From Larkinella terrae (GTDB lineage Bacteria; Bacteroidota; Bacteroidia; Cytophagales; Spirosomataceae), in the NCBI RefSeq assembly GCF_009668025.1, contig NZ_WJXZ01000014.1, forward strand, positions 1,521,097-1,585,096: DNA of 64,000 nt. Direction: 5' to 3'. Within the stretch, counting starts at the first letter, position 1; every line of letters starts with the position of its first letter. The notes under the pieces are model-generated. The model did not search any database. It was not told where the DNA came from and saw only the letters and a program-made list of their open reading frames with translations. Shown here piece after piece: positions 1 to 7,698 of the stretch. Position numbers and translations under genes: made by a program.

Positions 1-43
1 CGTCGTCGACGCTACCTGCGGTAATAAATCTGAGTAAGTCCAC
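1..43 (-). CDS. cysN: Sulfate adenylyltransferase subunit 1, 5' end only (cut by window edge)
   Basis: Only the first 14 codons lie in the window. Read on the minus strand from a GTG at 43-41 they give M-D-L-L-R-F-I-T-A-G-S-V-D-D, the conserved start of CysN, running into the first half of the GTPase P-loop (GSVDDGKST in the family). An in-frame TAA lies five codons upstream and no ATG intervenes, so GTG is the only plausible start. CysN is the GTPase partner of CysD and drives synthesis of adenylyl sulfate (APS) from ATP and sulfate. It sits directly downstream of cysD, the usual order. The sequence before the GTG is AT-rich with no Shine-Dalgarno match, which is common in Bacteroidota. The identification rests on a short but very characteristic stretch. 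Confidence 0.85.
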   Translation of the reverse strand, partial: MDLLRFITAGSVDD

Positions 44-49
44 TTTTAA

Positions 50-131
50 AATGATGAATTAAGAATGATGAATGATGAGCAAGAATTAGCAGGAATAAAC
101 TCTACATTCTTAACTCATAACTCTTAACTTA
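50..131. repeat. Intergenic self-complementary word repeat, family B (copy B1)
   Basis: The spacer between cysD and cysN consists of a left block of ATGATGAATTAAG / AATGATGAATGATGAG words (50-79) and a right block of CTTAACTCATAACTCTTAACTT words (about 107-131). The right block is the approximate reverse complement of the left with A/G differences that still allow G-U pairing. The stop codon of cysD (131-129 on the minus strand) lies inside the right arm. The same words recur at 27,593-27,734 and 37,453-37,505. Confidence 0.6.
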
Positions 132-1040
132 AAAATAGCCTCCCTTTTTCCGGTCTTCCATCGCGGCTTCCGACACCTGATCGTCGATCCGGGTTTCGCC
201 CCGTTCGCTGATTCGGGTGGCCTGAATTTCGGCAATGGCGGCTTCCAGCGTGTCGGCATCCGATTCCACGGCGGCCGTGCAGGAAATATCACCCACCGTC
301 CGGAACCGAACCCGGCGGGTTACGATTTCGTCGGTTTCTTCCTGTTGAATAACGCCTTTCGCCGTGGCCAGCAGCTTACCGTCGCGCAGAATCAGCTCGC
401 GTTCGTGGGCAAAATAGATGCTCGGCAGAGCAATATTTTCGCGTTTGATGTAATTCCAGACATCCAGCTCGGTCCAGTTCGAGATTGGGAAAACCCGAAC
501 GTTCTCGCCCTTGTGAATCTTGCCGTTGTAAATGTTCCAGAGTTCGGGCCGTTGCAGTTTGGGGTCCCAGGAACCGAATTCATCCCGAACGGAAAAAACG
601 CGTTCTTTAGCGCGGGCTTTTTCTTCATCGCGCCGGGCACCACCGATGCAGGCATCGAATTCGAATTCTTCGATCGTATCGAGGAGGGTAAACGTCTGCA
701 GCGCATTCCGGCTGGCGTTCCGGCCCGTCGGTTCTTTCAGTTTCTTTTCCCGAATGGTATCTTCCACATACCGCACAATCAGCTTTTCACCCAGGCTTTC
801 GGCCAGCCAATCCCGAAAATCGAGGGCTTCCTGGAAGTTGTGACCGGTGTCGATGTGCACCAGCGGAAACGGGAATTTACCGGGACGAAACGCTTTGAGC
901 GCCAGATGCACCAGCGTAATGGAATCTTTCCCGCCCGAAAACAGCAGCGCCGGTCGCTCGAATTGCCCGGCGACCTCGCGCATAATGTGAATCGCTTCCG
1001 ATTCGAGCTGATCTAAATAGTCAAGTTTGTAAGTACTCAT
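129..1040 (-). CDS. cysD: Sulfate adenylyltransferase subunit 2
   Basis: 303 residues, matching the usual length of CysD (about 302). It is the ATP-pyrophosphatase subunit of ATP sulfurylase, which makes adenylyl sulfate from sulfate and ATP with the GTPase CysN as partner. The PP-loop SGGKDS is at residues 35-40. Further family blocks visible are HIDTGHNF, IGGARRDEE and the C-terminal MEDRKKGGYF. It lies between cysH (upstream) and cysN (downstream, cut by the window edge) on the same strand and is separated from both by a self-complementary repeat. The start ATG opens with MSTYKLDYLDQLESE, a normal CysD start. Cytoplasmic. No anomaly seen. Confidence 0.97.
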   Translation of the reverse strand: MSTYKLDYLDQLESEAIHIMREVAGQFERPALLFSGGKDSITLVHLALKAFRPGKFPFPLVHIDTGHNFQEALDFRDWLAESLGEKLIVRYVEDTIREKKLKEPTGRNASRNALQTFTLLDTIEEFEFDACIGGARRDEEKARAKERVFSVRDEFGSWDPKLQRPELWNIYNGKIHKGENVRVFPISNWTELDVWNYIKRENIALPSIYFAHERELILRDGKLLATAKGVIQQEETDEIVTRRVRFRTVGDISCTAAVESDADTLEAAIAEIQATRISERGETRIDDQVSEAAMEDRKKGGYF

Positions 1041-1067
1041 ATGTATTCTCTGCTTCCCTCTGAAAAT

Positions 1068-1157
1068 CTCCGCTTAACTCTGCGATATAACCCGTTGAAC
1101 TATTTCGCGGACGGGGCCGCCCGGCGGTTGAGCAGAGAAAAGAAGAGTTGAGCGGAG
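1068..1157. repeat. Intergenic self-complementary word repeat, family C (copy C1)
   Basis: The spacer between cysH and cysD holds CTCCGCTTAACTCT (1068-1081) facing AGAGTTGAGCGGAG (1144-1157), a 14-bp stem with one G-T wobble. Extra words of the same type (TCTCTGCTTCCC at about 1047, GAGCAGAGAA at about 1130) flank the stem. The right arm ends 3 nt before the cysH stop codon. The same words form the elements at 10,414-10,491 and 21,544-21,620. Confidence 0.65.
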
Positions 1158-1159
1158 GT

Positions 1160-1873
1160 TTATTTGGCATGTAATCCGCACTCTTTTTTCGAATTATCTT
1201 CCCACCACCAGCGACCGGCCCGGAAATCCTCGCCCTCCTGAATGGCGCGGGTGCAGGGCTGGCAGCCGATCGATACAAAACCGCGGTCGTGCAACGGATT
1301 GTACGGCACATTGTTTTTGCGCACGTAATCCTTCACCTCGTCGAACGTCCAGCTCATCAGCGGGTGGAATTTGATCAGGTTATGTGCCTCATCCGCTTCC
1401 AGTTGCGTCATCGTCTGGCGGTTTTGGGACTGTTCGGCCCGAATGCCGGTAACCCAGATTTTGTTGCCCGCCAGCGCCCGGTTCAGCGGTTCCACTTTCC
1501 GGATGAAACAACATTCTTTCCGGTTTTCGATTGACTCGTAAAAGCTGAACGGACCTTTTTCATTCAGCATTTTTTCAACGGCATCGGTTTTCGGATAATA
1601 CGCTTCAATCCTGGTGTCGTACCGGCTGTTGGTTTTCTGCCAGACCTGATACGTCTCGCCAAACATCCGGCCCGTATCCAACGAAAAAATGCGAATCGGG
1701 ATGTTGTTGGCCAGAATCATATCCGTAATCACCTGATCCTCATAGCCGAAGCTGGAGGAAAAAACCACCTGGCCGGGAAATAACTCAGCCAGTGTCCGCA
1801 GACTTTCTACTTCGGTTTTACCCGCGAGTAGGTCCGTCAGACTTTCGATGGTGTAAGAAGGTTCTGCTATCAT
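1160..1873 (-). CDS. cysH: Assimilatory adenylyl-sulfate (APS) reductase
   Basis: 237 residues of the PAPS/APS reductase family, which reduces activated sulfate to sulfite using thioredoxin or glutathione. The PP-loop-like FSSSFGYEDQV is at about residues 38-48. Cysteine pairs CC at 121-122 and C204/C207 (CQPC) are the four ligands of the [4Fe-4S] cluster found in APS-type enzymes and absent from E. coli-type PAPS reductase. The catalytic cysteine is in the C-terminal KKECGLH (C232). From these residues I infer that the substrate is APS rather than PAPS, which fits with no cysC (APS kinase) being visible here. It precedes cysD and cysN in the same direction. Annotation pipelines often name this protein phosphoadenylyl-sulfate reductase. 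Confidence 0.93.
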   Translation of the reverse strand: MIAEPSYTIESLTDLLAGKTEVESLRTLAELFPGQVVFSSSFGYEDQVITDMILANNIPIRIFSLDTGRMFGETYQVWQKTNSRYDTRIEAYYPKTDAVEKMLNEKGPFSFYESIENRKECCFIRKVEPLNRALAGNKIWVTGIRAEQSQNRQTMTQLEADEAHNLIKFHPLMSWTFDEVKDYVRKNNVPYNPLHDRGFVSIGCQPCTRAIQEGEDFRAGRWWWEDNSKKECGLHAK

Positions 1874-1922
1874 TGGGTACTCACGGACTGAAGTCCGCGC
1901 TTTTATGTGCTATAGTCGTACG

Positions 1923-3026
1923 CTACTTCAGGGTGATGGGTTTGCCTCCTTCTTTGGCCGAGCGACGGGCCGCATCCAGAATTTCCATCACCACCATATT
2001 CACTTGCAGGGATGACAAATCATCCACGGATTTAGTTTCACCCCGCACCACTTGTGCCAGATAATCGAACGGATCGGAAACCGGTGCATCGGTTTTGGCG
2101 GCTTCGGTCGTCTGCTCAGTTTTGTCGTCTTTCAGTCGAACCCGCATTTTGGTGCCGTCGAGCGTAAACACGTACCCGGTTGCCCCGTACACTTCCATAT
2201 CCTTGCGGCTAAACGGCCAGTTCCACGACGGTTGGATCACCACCTGTGTTTTCGGATAAACCAGCACGATCGTCGCGTCGTCGTCAACCTTGGGATAGGT
2301 ATCCGGTTGAATCTGAAGCGTAAACGCACTCACGGAGGTCGGTCGCTGGCCTTTCAGAAGCCAGGTTGCCAGGTTGGCACCGTAACAGCCAAAATCGAAC
2401 AGGGCTCCAGCGCCGTTTGTAACCGGATCGGTCAGCCAAGCCACAAACTCTTTATTCATCCGGCTCGGCCCGTCGTGACCATCGTGCACGACAATCCGTC
2501 GAATCGGGCCGATCGCGCCATCTTTTACCGCCATCTGGTAGGCTTTGTGGTTGCTGCCGTACCAGGTGGTTTCGTAATTGGTCAGCAAATGGATGTTGTG
2601 CTTTTTCGCCAGCGCTTCCATTTGTTTGGCCTGGTCAAGACTGACTGCCAGCGGTTTTTCCACCATGACGTGAATGCCACGGGGCGCGCAAACCTTCACC
2701 ACATCGATGTGTTTGCTGATCTCGTTGAACGCCGTCACCGCGTCCGGTCTGGTCTTGTCCAGCATTTCCTCAAGGGTGGAGTAAACCAGACTCATCGGCA
2801 ATCCGTAGCGTTTCATGTAACGCTCGGCCACTTCCCGATTGGGCTCGGCAATCCCAACCACTTCGATGTCAGGGTCGCCGGTTTTCTTGGCCCGGTTCAG
2901 GATCCAGCCGACATGCGAATGCACCAGTCCAGCTACCCCGATCCGTACCGGTTTTTTAGCAGTTTGGGCGATATTGGGTGAACTGAAGGCTAGCACTAAT
3001 ACGAGTAAAAGTAAAGCGATTCGCAT
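1923..3026 (-). CDS. Secreted Gfo/Idh/MocA family oxidoreductase
   Basis: 367 residues. The N-terminal hydrophobic segment ending in NIAQ (residues 2-20) looks like a signal peptide cut near SSPNIAQ-T. It is followed by a Rossmann NAD(P)-binding domain starting with VRIGVAGLVHSH (about 27-38), the family EKP motif at 123-125, and an alpha/beta C-terminal domain with GALFDFGCYGANLATWLL. Members oxidise or reduce sugars and related polyols. Exported members are common in Bacteroidota, but the substrate cannot be read from sequence. It is 49 nt upstream of cysH on the same strand, yet nothing ties it to sulfur metabolism, so shared direction may be coincidence. The start follows directly on the stop of the toxin gene (3028). 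Confidence 0.85.
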   Translation of the reverse strand: MRIALLLLVLVLAFSSPNIAQTAKKPVRIGVAGLVHSHVGWILNRAKKTGDPDIEVVGIAEPNREVAERYMKRYGLPMSLVYSTLEEMLDKTRPDAVTAFNEISKHIDVVKVCAPRGIHVMVEKPLAVSLDQAKQMEALAKKHNIHLLTNYETTWYGSNHKAYQMAVKDGAIGPIRRIVVHDGHDGPSRMNKEFVAWLTDPVTNGAGALFDFGCYGANLATWLLKGQRPTSVSAFTLQIQPDTYPKVDDDATIVLVYPKTQVVIQPSWNWPFSRKDMEVYGATGYVFTLDGTKMRVRLKDDKTEQTTEAAKTDAPVSDPFDYLAQVVRGETKSVDDLSSLQVNMVVMEILDAARRSAKEGGKPITLK

Positions 3027-3027
3027 G

Positions 3028-3486
3028 TTATTCGTTGGCTTCTTCGAGTATCAAATCATATAAGCTTTCACTAGCTCGGAAATCGGTTTTCTTTATTTTT
3101 TCAAGTAATGGACGAACACTTGGTATAATACCCAGGCGCTTGGCCCGTAATATCAATCCCAACGTGCCTAAATATTTTTGAGAGATAGCTTCCGCATATT
3201 TCCTGGCTTTATTGTCATCGATCAGGACGTAACATTCTTCAATTTCAGCCGCCAATGCCAGTACACTGGCTTCTCCGGCGTCCATTATCGCGTTTAATTT
3301 TTCCTGTCGAACCTTGTCATGAATTTCCTGAACAATAATCCAATCAGGTAAAAGAATTCCAAATTCGCGGGCAACAACAGGAGTTGCATAAACTTTGTCG
3401 AAGCACTTATTGAGAATCTCTGTTTCTCCAATTTTATCCAATAAGATAATAGAGGATGTGTCAGATATGACAAGAACTTCAGACAT
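3028..3486 (-). CDS. DUF3368 (PIN-like) putative toxin of a type II toxin-antitoxin pair
   Basis: 152 residues. The N-terminus VLVISDTSSIILLDKIG carries the first acidic residue of the PIN fold. DAGEASVLALA, VLIDDNKARKYA and the signature GTLGLILRAK follow in the order typical of DUF3368 proteins, which are predicted PIN-type ribonucleases. Its start overlaps the end of the upstream UPF0175 gene by 8 nt, as expected of a coupled antitoxin-toxin pair. The pair is visibly more AT-rich than its neighbours, suggesting acquisition by transfer. Toxicity is inferred from family and context only. Confidence 0.8.
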   Translation of the reverse strand: MSEVLVISDTSSIILLDKIGETEILNKCFDKVYATPVVAREFGILLPDWIIVQEIHDKVRQEKLNAIMDAGEASVLALAAEIEECYVLIDDNKARKYAEAISQKYLGTLGLILRAKRLGIIPSVRPLLEKIKKTDFRASESLYDLILEEANE

Positions 3487-3706
3487 TGGAAATTTCCCGC
3501 TTAAGATCTTCTACGGAATAATTAAAAACGCTAAAACCAAACCGCCCCATAATTTCAATGAAGGAACGTTTACTGATGCCTACGATGTCTGCGGCTTGGC
3601 CCAGTGTAACTTTGCCTTTCTCATACAATTGACCGGCAAACAGCATTTTAGCCTCAAACTCCTCAATATCAAGGCTGTCGGGTAAATTGAGCGTCAGCGT
3701 TTTCAT
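3479..3706 (-). CDS. UPF0175 family protein, putative antitoxin
   Basis: 75 residues from the ATG at 3706, which opens with MKTLTLNLPDSL, the normal start of the family. A longer reading to 3754 would overlap the metZ stop and adds nothing conserved. The short beta strand is followed by a helix-turn-helix-like region, KVTLGQAADIVGISKRSFIEIMG, in which a predicted recognition helix is visible. UPF0175 proteins are regularly encoded just before DUF3368 or PIN proteins and are thought to be the DNA-binding antitoxin. The gene overlaps the toxin gene by 8 nt and follows metZ by 44 nt. Confidence 0.8.
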   Translation of the reverse strand: MKTLTLNLPDSLDIEEFEAKMLFAGQLYEKGKVTLGQAADIVGISKRSFIEIMGRFGFSVFNYSVEDLKREISNV

Positions 3707-3750
3707 TTGTTTGTGATTTGGATTGATAACCTGAAACCACGCTTTTAAAT

Positions 3751-4944
3751 TCACTGGGCCGCCGACTGAACGGCTTCGGCCGACTTGGTCAGGGCCTGTG
3801 TAAAATCGGCTACCAGATCCTCCCCATCTTCCAGACCGACCGAAACCCGGATCAGGCCTTCAGTGATTCCCAAAACCGCCTTCTCGTTCGGTTTTAACTT
3901 CGAGTGAGTGGTAGTGAACGGATTGGTTACAATCGTGCGCGTATCCCCTAAGTTAGAAGAAAGCGACGCGATTTTCAAGGATTCGAACAAAGCTTTGACC
4001 CGTTCAAAACCGCCTTCCACTTCGAACGTTACAATAGCACCTCCCGCCGACATCTGGCGCTGGGCCAGCTCGTATTGCGGGTGGGAGGGAAGGAACGGAT
4101 ATTTCACATGCTGCACATCCGGGTGTTCTTCCAGCGCCTGGGCCAGTTTGAGGGCATTCTGGCAGTGCCGATCCATGCGGAGCTCCAGCGTTTCCAGGCT
4201 TTTCGACAAGGTCCAGGCATTGAATGGCGACATCGACGGGCCCGTATGCCGGGCAAAAAACCGGATCGGTGCGATCAATTCTTCCGGGCCAACCACGATG
4301 CCACCGAGTACGCGGCCCTGTCCGTCCATGTATTTCGTGGCCGAATGCACCGACAAATCAGCGCCCAGATCGAGCGGGGTTTGCAGAATGGGCGTGGCAA
4401 AGCAGTTATCGACGTTCAGGATAAAACCGTATTTTTTCTTCAGACGAACCAGCATTTCCAGATCGACCAACTCCAGCCCGGGATTCGACGGCGTTTCCAG
4501 ATAAACCATTTTGGTGTTGGGCTGCATGGCGGCTTCCCATTCGGCTTCCGTAGCGGTGGCATCCACGTACGTATAGGTGATTCCCCATTTCGTCAGAATC
4601 TGCGAAATAATCTGGTGGGCCGATCCAAACAACGCCCGGCAGGCCACAATGTGATCGCCTGATTGTAGCAAGGCCGCCATACTCGCAAAAACCGCAGCCA
4701 TACCGGTCGCCGTGGCAATACCCGTCTCGGCGTTTTCGAGCATACAGACTTTATCGACAAACTCCGTTACATTCGGATTGGAAAAACGGGAATAAATATT
4801 GCCTTCTTCCGATTCCTCAAAGAGCGCTTTACCCTGTTCGGCACTTTCAAAGGTGAAACTGGACGTCAGAAACAAAGGCGTTGAATGTTCGCGGTACTGC
4901 GACTTTTTCGTCTGGATACGAATGGCTTTCGTTTGTCTTTTCAT
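3751..4944 (-). CDS. metZ: O-succinylhomoserine/O-acetylhomoserine sulfhydrylase (trans-sulfuration family)
   Basis: 397 residues from the ATG at 4944 (MKRQTKAIRIQ). The reading to 4977 adds 11 residues that look like leader and lie in the repeat spacer. It is a PLP enzyme of the Cys/Met metabolism class: RYSRFSNPNV-like phosphate-binding region, ATGMAAVFASMAALL, the internal aldimine lysine in SVHSATKYMDGQG, and SLGLEDGEDL near the end. Members add sulfide or cysteine to an activated homoserine. The wording LETPSNPGLELVD and GQGRVLGG fits MetZ-type sulfhydrylases better than cystathionine gamma-lyase. It lies between a TauE-like exporter and the sulfate reduction genes, so direct sulfhydrylation using sulfide made by this pathway is likely. 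Exact acyl donor not readable. Confidence 0.88.
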   Translation of the reverse strand: MKRQTKAIRIQTKKSQYREHSTPLFLTSSFTFESAEQGKALFEESEEGNIYSRFSNPNVTEFVDKVCMLENAETGIATATGMAAVFASMAALLQSGDHIVACRALFGSAHQIISQILTKWGITYTYVDATATEAEWEAAMQPNTKMVYLETPSNPGLELVDLEMLVRLKKKYGFILNVDNCFATPILQTPLDLGADLSVHSATKYMDGQGRVLGGIVVGPEELIAPIRFFARHTGPSMSPFNAWTLSKSLETLELRMDRHCQNALKLAQALEEHPDVQHVKYPFLPSHPQYELAQRQMSAGGAIVTFEVEGGFERVKALFESLKIASLSSNLGDTRTIVTNPFTTTHSKLKPNEKAVLGITEGLIRVSVGLEDGEDLVADFTQALTKSAEAVQSAAQ

Positions 4945-4970
4945 GAACTTGGGGAATAGACATGAGATAA

Positions 4971-5025
4971 TAGACAAGAGAGTAAAGACTTTTTAAATAC
5001 CATGCGGTCTTTACTCTCTTGTCTA
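4971..5025. repeat. Intergenic self-complementary word repeat, family D (copy D1)
   Basis: A perfect 19-bp inverted repeat (4971-4989 with 5007-5025) with a 17-nt loop fills the tauE-metZ spacer. The arm begins TAGACAAGAGAGTAAAG. Outside it the same word type continues (GACATGAGATAA on one side, ACCTCTCAACTCTCATAG on the other), and that outer right flank contains the tauE stop codon (5038-5040). The inner left edge is 26 nt from the metZ start. The same word family occurs at 38,513-38,572 and 58,721-58,800. Confidence 0.75.
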
Positions 5026-5037
5026 ACCTCTCAACTC

Positions 5038-6096
5038 TCATAGCACTACGGATAAAAAATTACGCAAACTTACGATTATTACCACAACGCCGACCATAAT
5101 CATCATGGCTTTTATCGGCAAGCGGGTTGAAAGGAGGGCGGCAATGGGAGCGGCAATCATCCCGCCCAAAACCAGGCCGATGATGACTTGCCAGTGCGTC
5201 ATACCAATGAGGGTAACAAACGTCAGTGAGCTCGACAGTGAGATGAAAAACTCGGCGAGATTGACTGATCCGATCGTGTAACGCGGGTGGCGCCCGCTGG
5301 CAATCAGCGTAGAAGAGACAATCGGGCCCCAGCCACCGCCACCGATGGCGTCCATCGTACCACCAAACCAGGCCAGCAAACCGATTTTCTTGATCGGTTT
5401 TTTCTTGATTCGCTTGGCCAGGGCTTTCTGAATGATCAGAACGCCCAACACCGCCGTGTAAACCGCAACTGCCGGTTTGATATAGACCGAATATTGTTCC
5501 AGCGAAACCAGGACGTAAGCGCCCAGACAGGCCCCGATGACTCCCGGAATTAAAACCGCTTTGAATAGCTTGCTATTGACATTCCCGAACCGGAGGTGCA
5601 TGTAACCCGAAACTCCGCTCGTGAAAATCTCCGAACTGTGGACGCTGGCACTGACGGCCGCCGGACTAACGCCCACGGTGAGCAGAAGGGTGGAGGCCGT
5701 AACCCCGTACGCCATGCCCAGCGCTCCATCGATCATCTGCGCGACAAAACCGCCTACCACGTAGTACCAAAAATCCGCATTGAGTTCCAGCGAGGTCATG
5801 AAGAGCGTCAGCCGGTCAAGCGTCAGGTAGCTGAACAGCAGGTGCCCGACAATCATAAGGGCAATGGCCGCTGAAACGTAGATGGCAATTTCGGTGCGAT
5901 TGCGTCGGCGCAGCAGCACCGAACGGGCGGGGGCATCCGGGACCAGTTCGATCTGAGAACCTGGAAACGCCGTGCGTAGTGCCTTAACCTGTTGGGCGGC
6001 CGAGTCGCCCTGCACCGTAATCTTCAACCCGTTCAAGTTCAGTCCGACGGGAGTGGTTGCTTCAGGAGAAGAGTCGGAGGCTGAGACTGGTTGCAT
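5038..6096 (-). CDS. Sulfite/sulfonate exporter TauE/SafE family membrane protein
   Basis: 352 residues. The first 70 or so are hydrophilic (LNLNGLKITVQGDSAAQQVKAL) and are followed by a basic stretch RRRNRTE and about eight hydrophobic segments. The family glycine-rich blocks GGFVAQMIDGALGMAYG and GGTMDAIGGGGWGPIV, one per half, are the duplicated signature of TauE/SafE (DUF81) permeases. Such proteins export sulfite or related anions. It is the first gene of the minus-strand sulfur cluster, which supports a sulfur-anion role. The soluble N-terminal extension is unusual, since most members start at the first membrane segment; its fold is not recognised. Confidence 0.87.
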   Translation of the reverse strand: MQPVSASDSSPEATTPVGLNLNGLKITVQGDSAAQQVKALRTAFPGSQIELVPDAPARSVLLRRRNRTEIAIYVSAAIALMIVGHLLFSYLTLDRLTLFMTSLELNADFWYYVVGGFVAQMIDGALGMAYGVTASTLLLTVGVSPAAVSASVHSSEIFTSGVSGYMHLRFGNVNSKLFKAVLIPGVIGACLGAYVLVSLEQYSVYIKPAVAVYTAVLGVLIIQKALAKRIKKKPIKKIGLLAWFGGTMDAIGGGGWGPIVSSTLIASGRHPRYTIGSVNLAEFFISLSSSLTFVTLIGMTHWQVIIGLVLGGMIAAPIAALLSTRLPIKAMMIMVGVVVIIVSLRNFLSVVL

Positions 6097-6324
6097 AACT
6101 AATTAAGTATATATAGTTAGTAGGGAATTTTTTTCATGAAAAACGGCATTGTATAATGCCGCCATCATTCTCAGATTAAGTCACAAAGGTGGGCAAACTA
6201 TTGTATTTAAGCAAGAAATTCGTCCTTATTATTCTGAATCTGATTTGTTGGGTATGAATTTTCTAATTGTCAATATTTCTACAATTCCTACCTGGTTAAT
6301 GGAATAAAAGCCGTTTCCGCAGGT
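6097..6324 (-). promoter_or_regulatory. Upstream region of the sulfur cluster with candidate operator
   Basis: AT-rich region before tauE, the first gene of the minus-strand sulfur genes. Two features stand out. An interrupted palindrome TAACTA-N12-TAGTTA at 6096-6119 abuts the start codon, and a small hairpin CGGCATT/AATGCCG occupies 6144-6161. No convincing TAnnTTTG box was found and no known riboswitch core (for example SAM) was recognised. Operator function is only a guess from symmetry and position. Confidence 0.25.
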
Positions 6325-7497
6325 TTATTCACCGGCAATGGGATCGGCGGTTCCGTCCGGGTCATTCTTGACAAAACCGTTGGTCGGAATCGCATGACCG
6401 CGAATCAGCAGCAGACCTGCTACGTGCGGTGACGCCATCGACGTGCCCGACATGGTCGCATATTTTCCGTTCAGGTAAGTCGAGGTAATTCGTACCCCGT
6501 AAGCGCAAATATCGACCGTCGGACCGTAGTTGGAAAAGGAGGCAAAACGGTTGTTTTGATCCATCGCCGAAACCGTAAAGACGTTCGGGTGATTGATATT
6601 GGCGGGGGCGTATTTTTCCGCCGATACACCTTCGTTTCCGGCGGCAATGGCGAACAGAATGCCTTTGTCGGCGGCCTGTTTGATCACCCGCTCCAGGGTC
6701 GTCGAAGTCCCTTCGCCACCGATGCTGATGTTAACCACGTCACCGGCTTTGCCATTCTGGTAAACATGCGAAACCGCCTGAACCAGCGCCGACAGTTTCC
6801 CTTCCCCTTCGTCGTCGAGTACGCGGAGGGCCACCAGCGTGGCTCCGGAAGCAACGCCTGTAATGCCAATGGTGTTGTTTTTGGCCCCGATAATGCCCGC
6901 GATGTGCGTTCCGTGGCCATTTTCATCATCGACGGTTTTGCCGGTGAGAAACGATTGACTCCGGTTGGCGTCGACGTTCAGATCGGGATGATCCAGATCG
7001 ATGCCGGTGTCGAGAATCCAGGCGGTTTTGTCGGGATTGAGATCCCCCCGGCCGTAACCGGTTTGTTTCACGTTCCACGTCAGCGTGGAAGTAACGGCCA
7101 CTTCGACGCAACTGCACAGCGAGATAATCCGGTCTGGTTCAATGAGTTCGACCGATGCGTCGGTTTTTAATTGCTCGGCTTCCGTTGCGCTGATGTGGGC
7201 CAGAATACCGGTTTTCTCACCGGAAAACAAAACCTGCAACCTGGGGTCGCTCAACCCGTGACGGGTCAGCAGTTGCTGGGAAACCGTACTGACGCGCGCA
7301 TTCGGAGCCACCGGCAATTCTTCGGTCGGTTTATAGGTTACGATGTATGCTCCGGCAATGGCCTGGCCGTTGGAAGTGGAAGCCTTCACCAGACAGTCGC
7401 CCGCCGGTCCGATGGCTTCTTCATCGGATTGGCAACTGATTGATAGCGAGATAAGAACGGCATTGAAGGACAAGGCCGATAAAGATGACCACCGCAT
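6325..7497 (-). CDS. S8 (subtilisin-like) serine protease, putative lipoprotein
   Basis: 390 residues from the ATG at 7497. The reading to 7572 adds 25 residues that do not resemble a leader. The start is a hydrophobic leader ending in LISLSISC, so Cys22 is a probable lipidation site. An I9-type propeptide (YIVTYKP... to IEPDRIISL, about 52-127) precedes the protease domain. The catalytic triad is visible: Asp163 in AWILDTGID, His195 in NGHGTHIAG and Ser353 in SGTSMASPHVAG, with oxyanion Asn288 in AAGNEG. The architecture is proteinase K/aqualysin-like with a short tail and no T9SS sorting domain, so attachment to a membrane is more likely than release. It is divergent from the cupredoxin gene at 7699. 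Substrate unknown. Confidence 0.9.
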   Translation of the reverse strand: MRWSSLSALSFNAVLISLSISCQSDEEAIGPAGDCLVKASTSNGQAIAGAYIVTYKPTEELPVAPNARVSTVSQQLLTRHGLSDPRLQVLFSGEKTGILAHISATEAEQLKTDASVELIEPDRIISLCSCVEVAVTSTLTWNVKQTGYGRGDLNPDKTAWILDTGIDLDHPDLNVDANRSQSFLTGKTVDDENGHGTHIAGIIGAKNNTIGITGVASGATLVALRVLDDEGEGKLSALVQAVSHVYQNGKAGDVVNISIGGEGTSTTLERVIKQAADKGILFAIAAGNEGVSAEKYAPANINHPNVFTVSAMDQNNRFASFSNYGPTVDICAYGVRITSTYLNGKYATMSGTSMASPHVAGLLLIRGHAIPTNGFVKNDPDGTADPIAGE

Positions 7498-7698
7498 GGA
7501 AGTTTGAAGTAAGAAAGCCGAAAAAATGTAGCGGTAGATCGATAAAATTCGTGTAGTTACAGTGAAAAACACTTAATAGTCAACGAATGGAAAAACCGAA
7601 AATTGCACCGGTTTTTAGTCGGTTGTGATTTTGATGAAAGGAAACCTGGAAAAGTAGAAAAAGCCGTTAATTTGCTTTTTTCCTTATAATTTTCCTGC

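Noticed and set aside
345-1016. Long open frame antisense to cysD
   Set aside because: Shadow of a well-supported gene; no leader, domain or conserved motif.
6097-6324. SAM riboswitch upstream of the sulfur genes
   Set aside because: No recognisable SAM aptamer core or conserved stem was found; only a small hairpin and an AT-rich palindrome.
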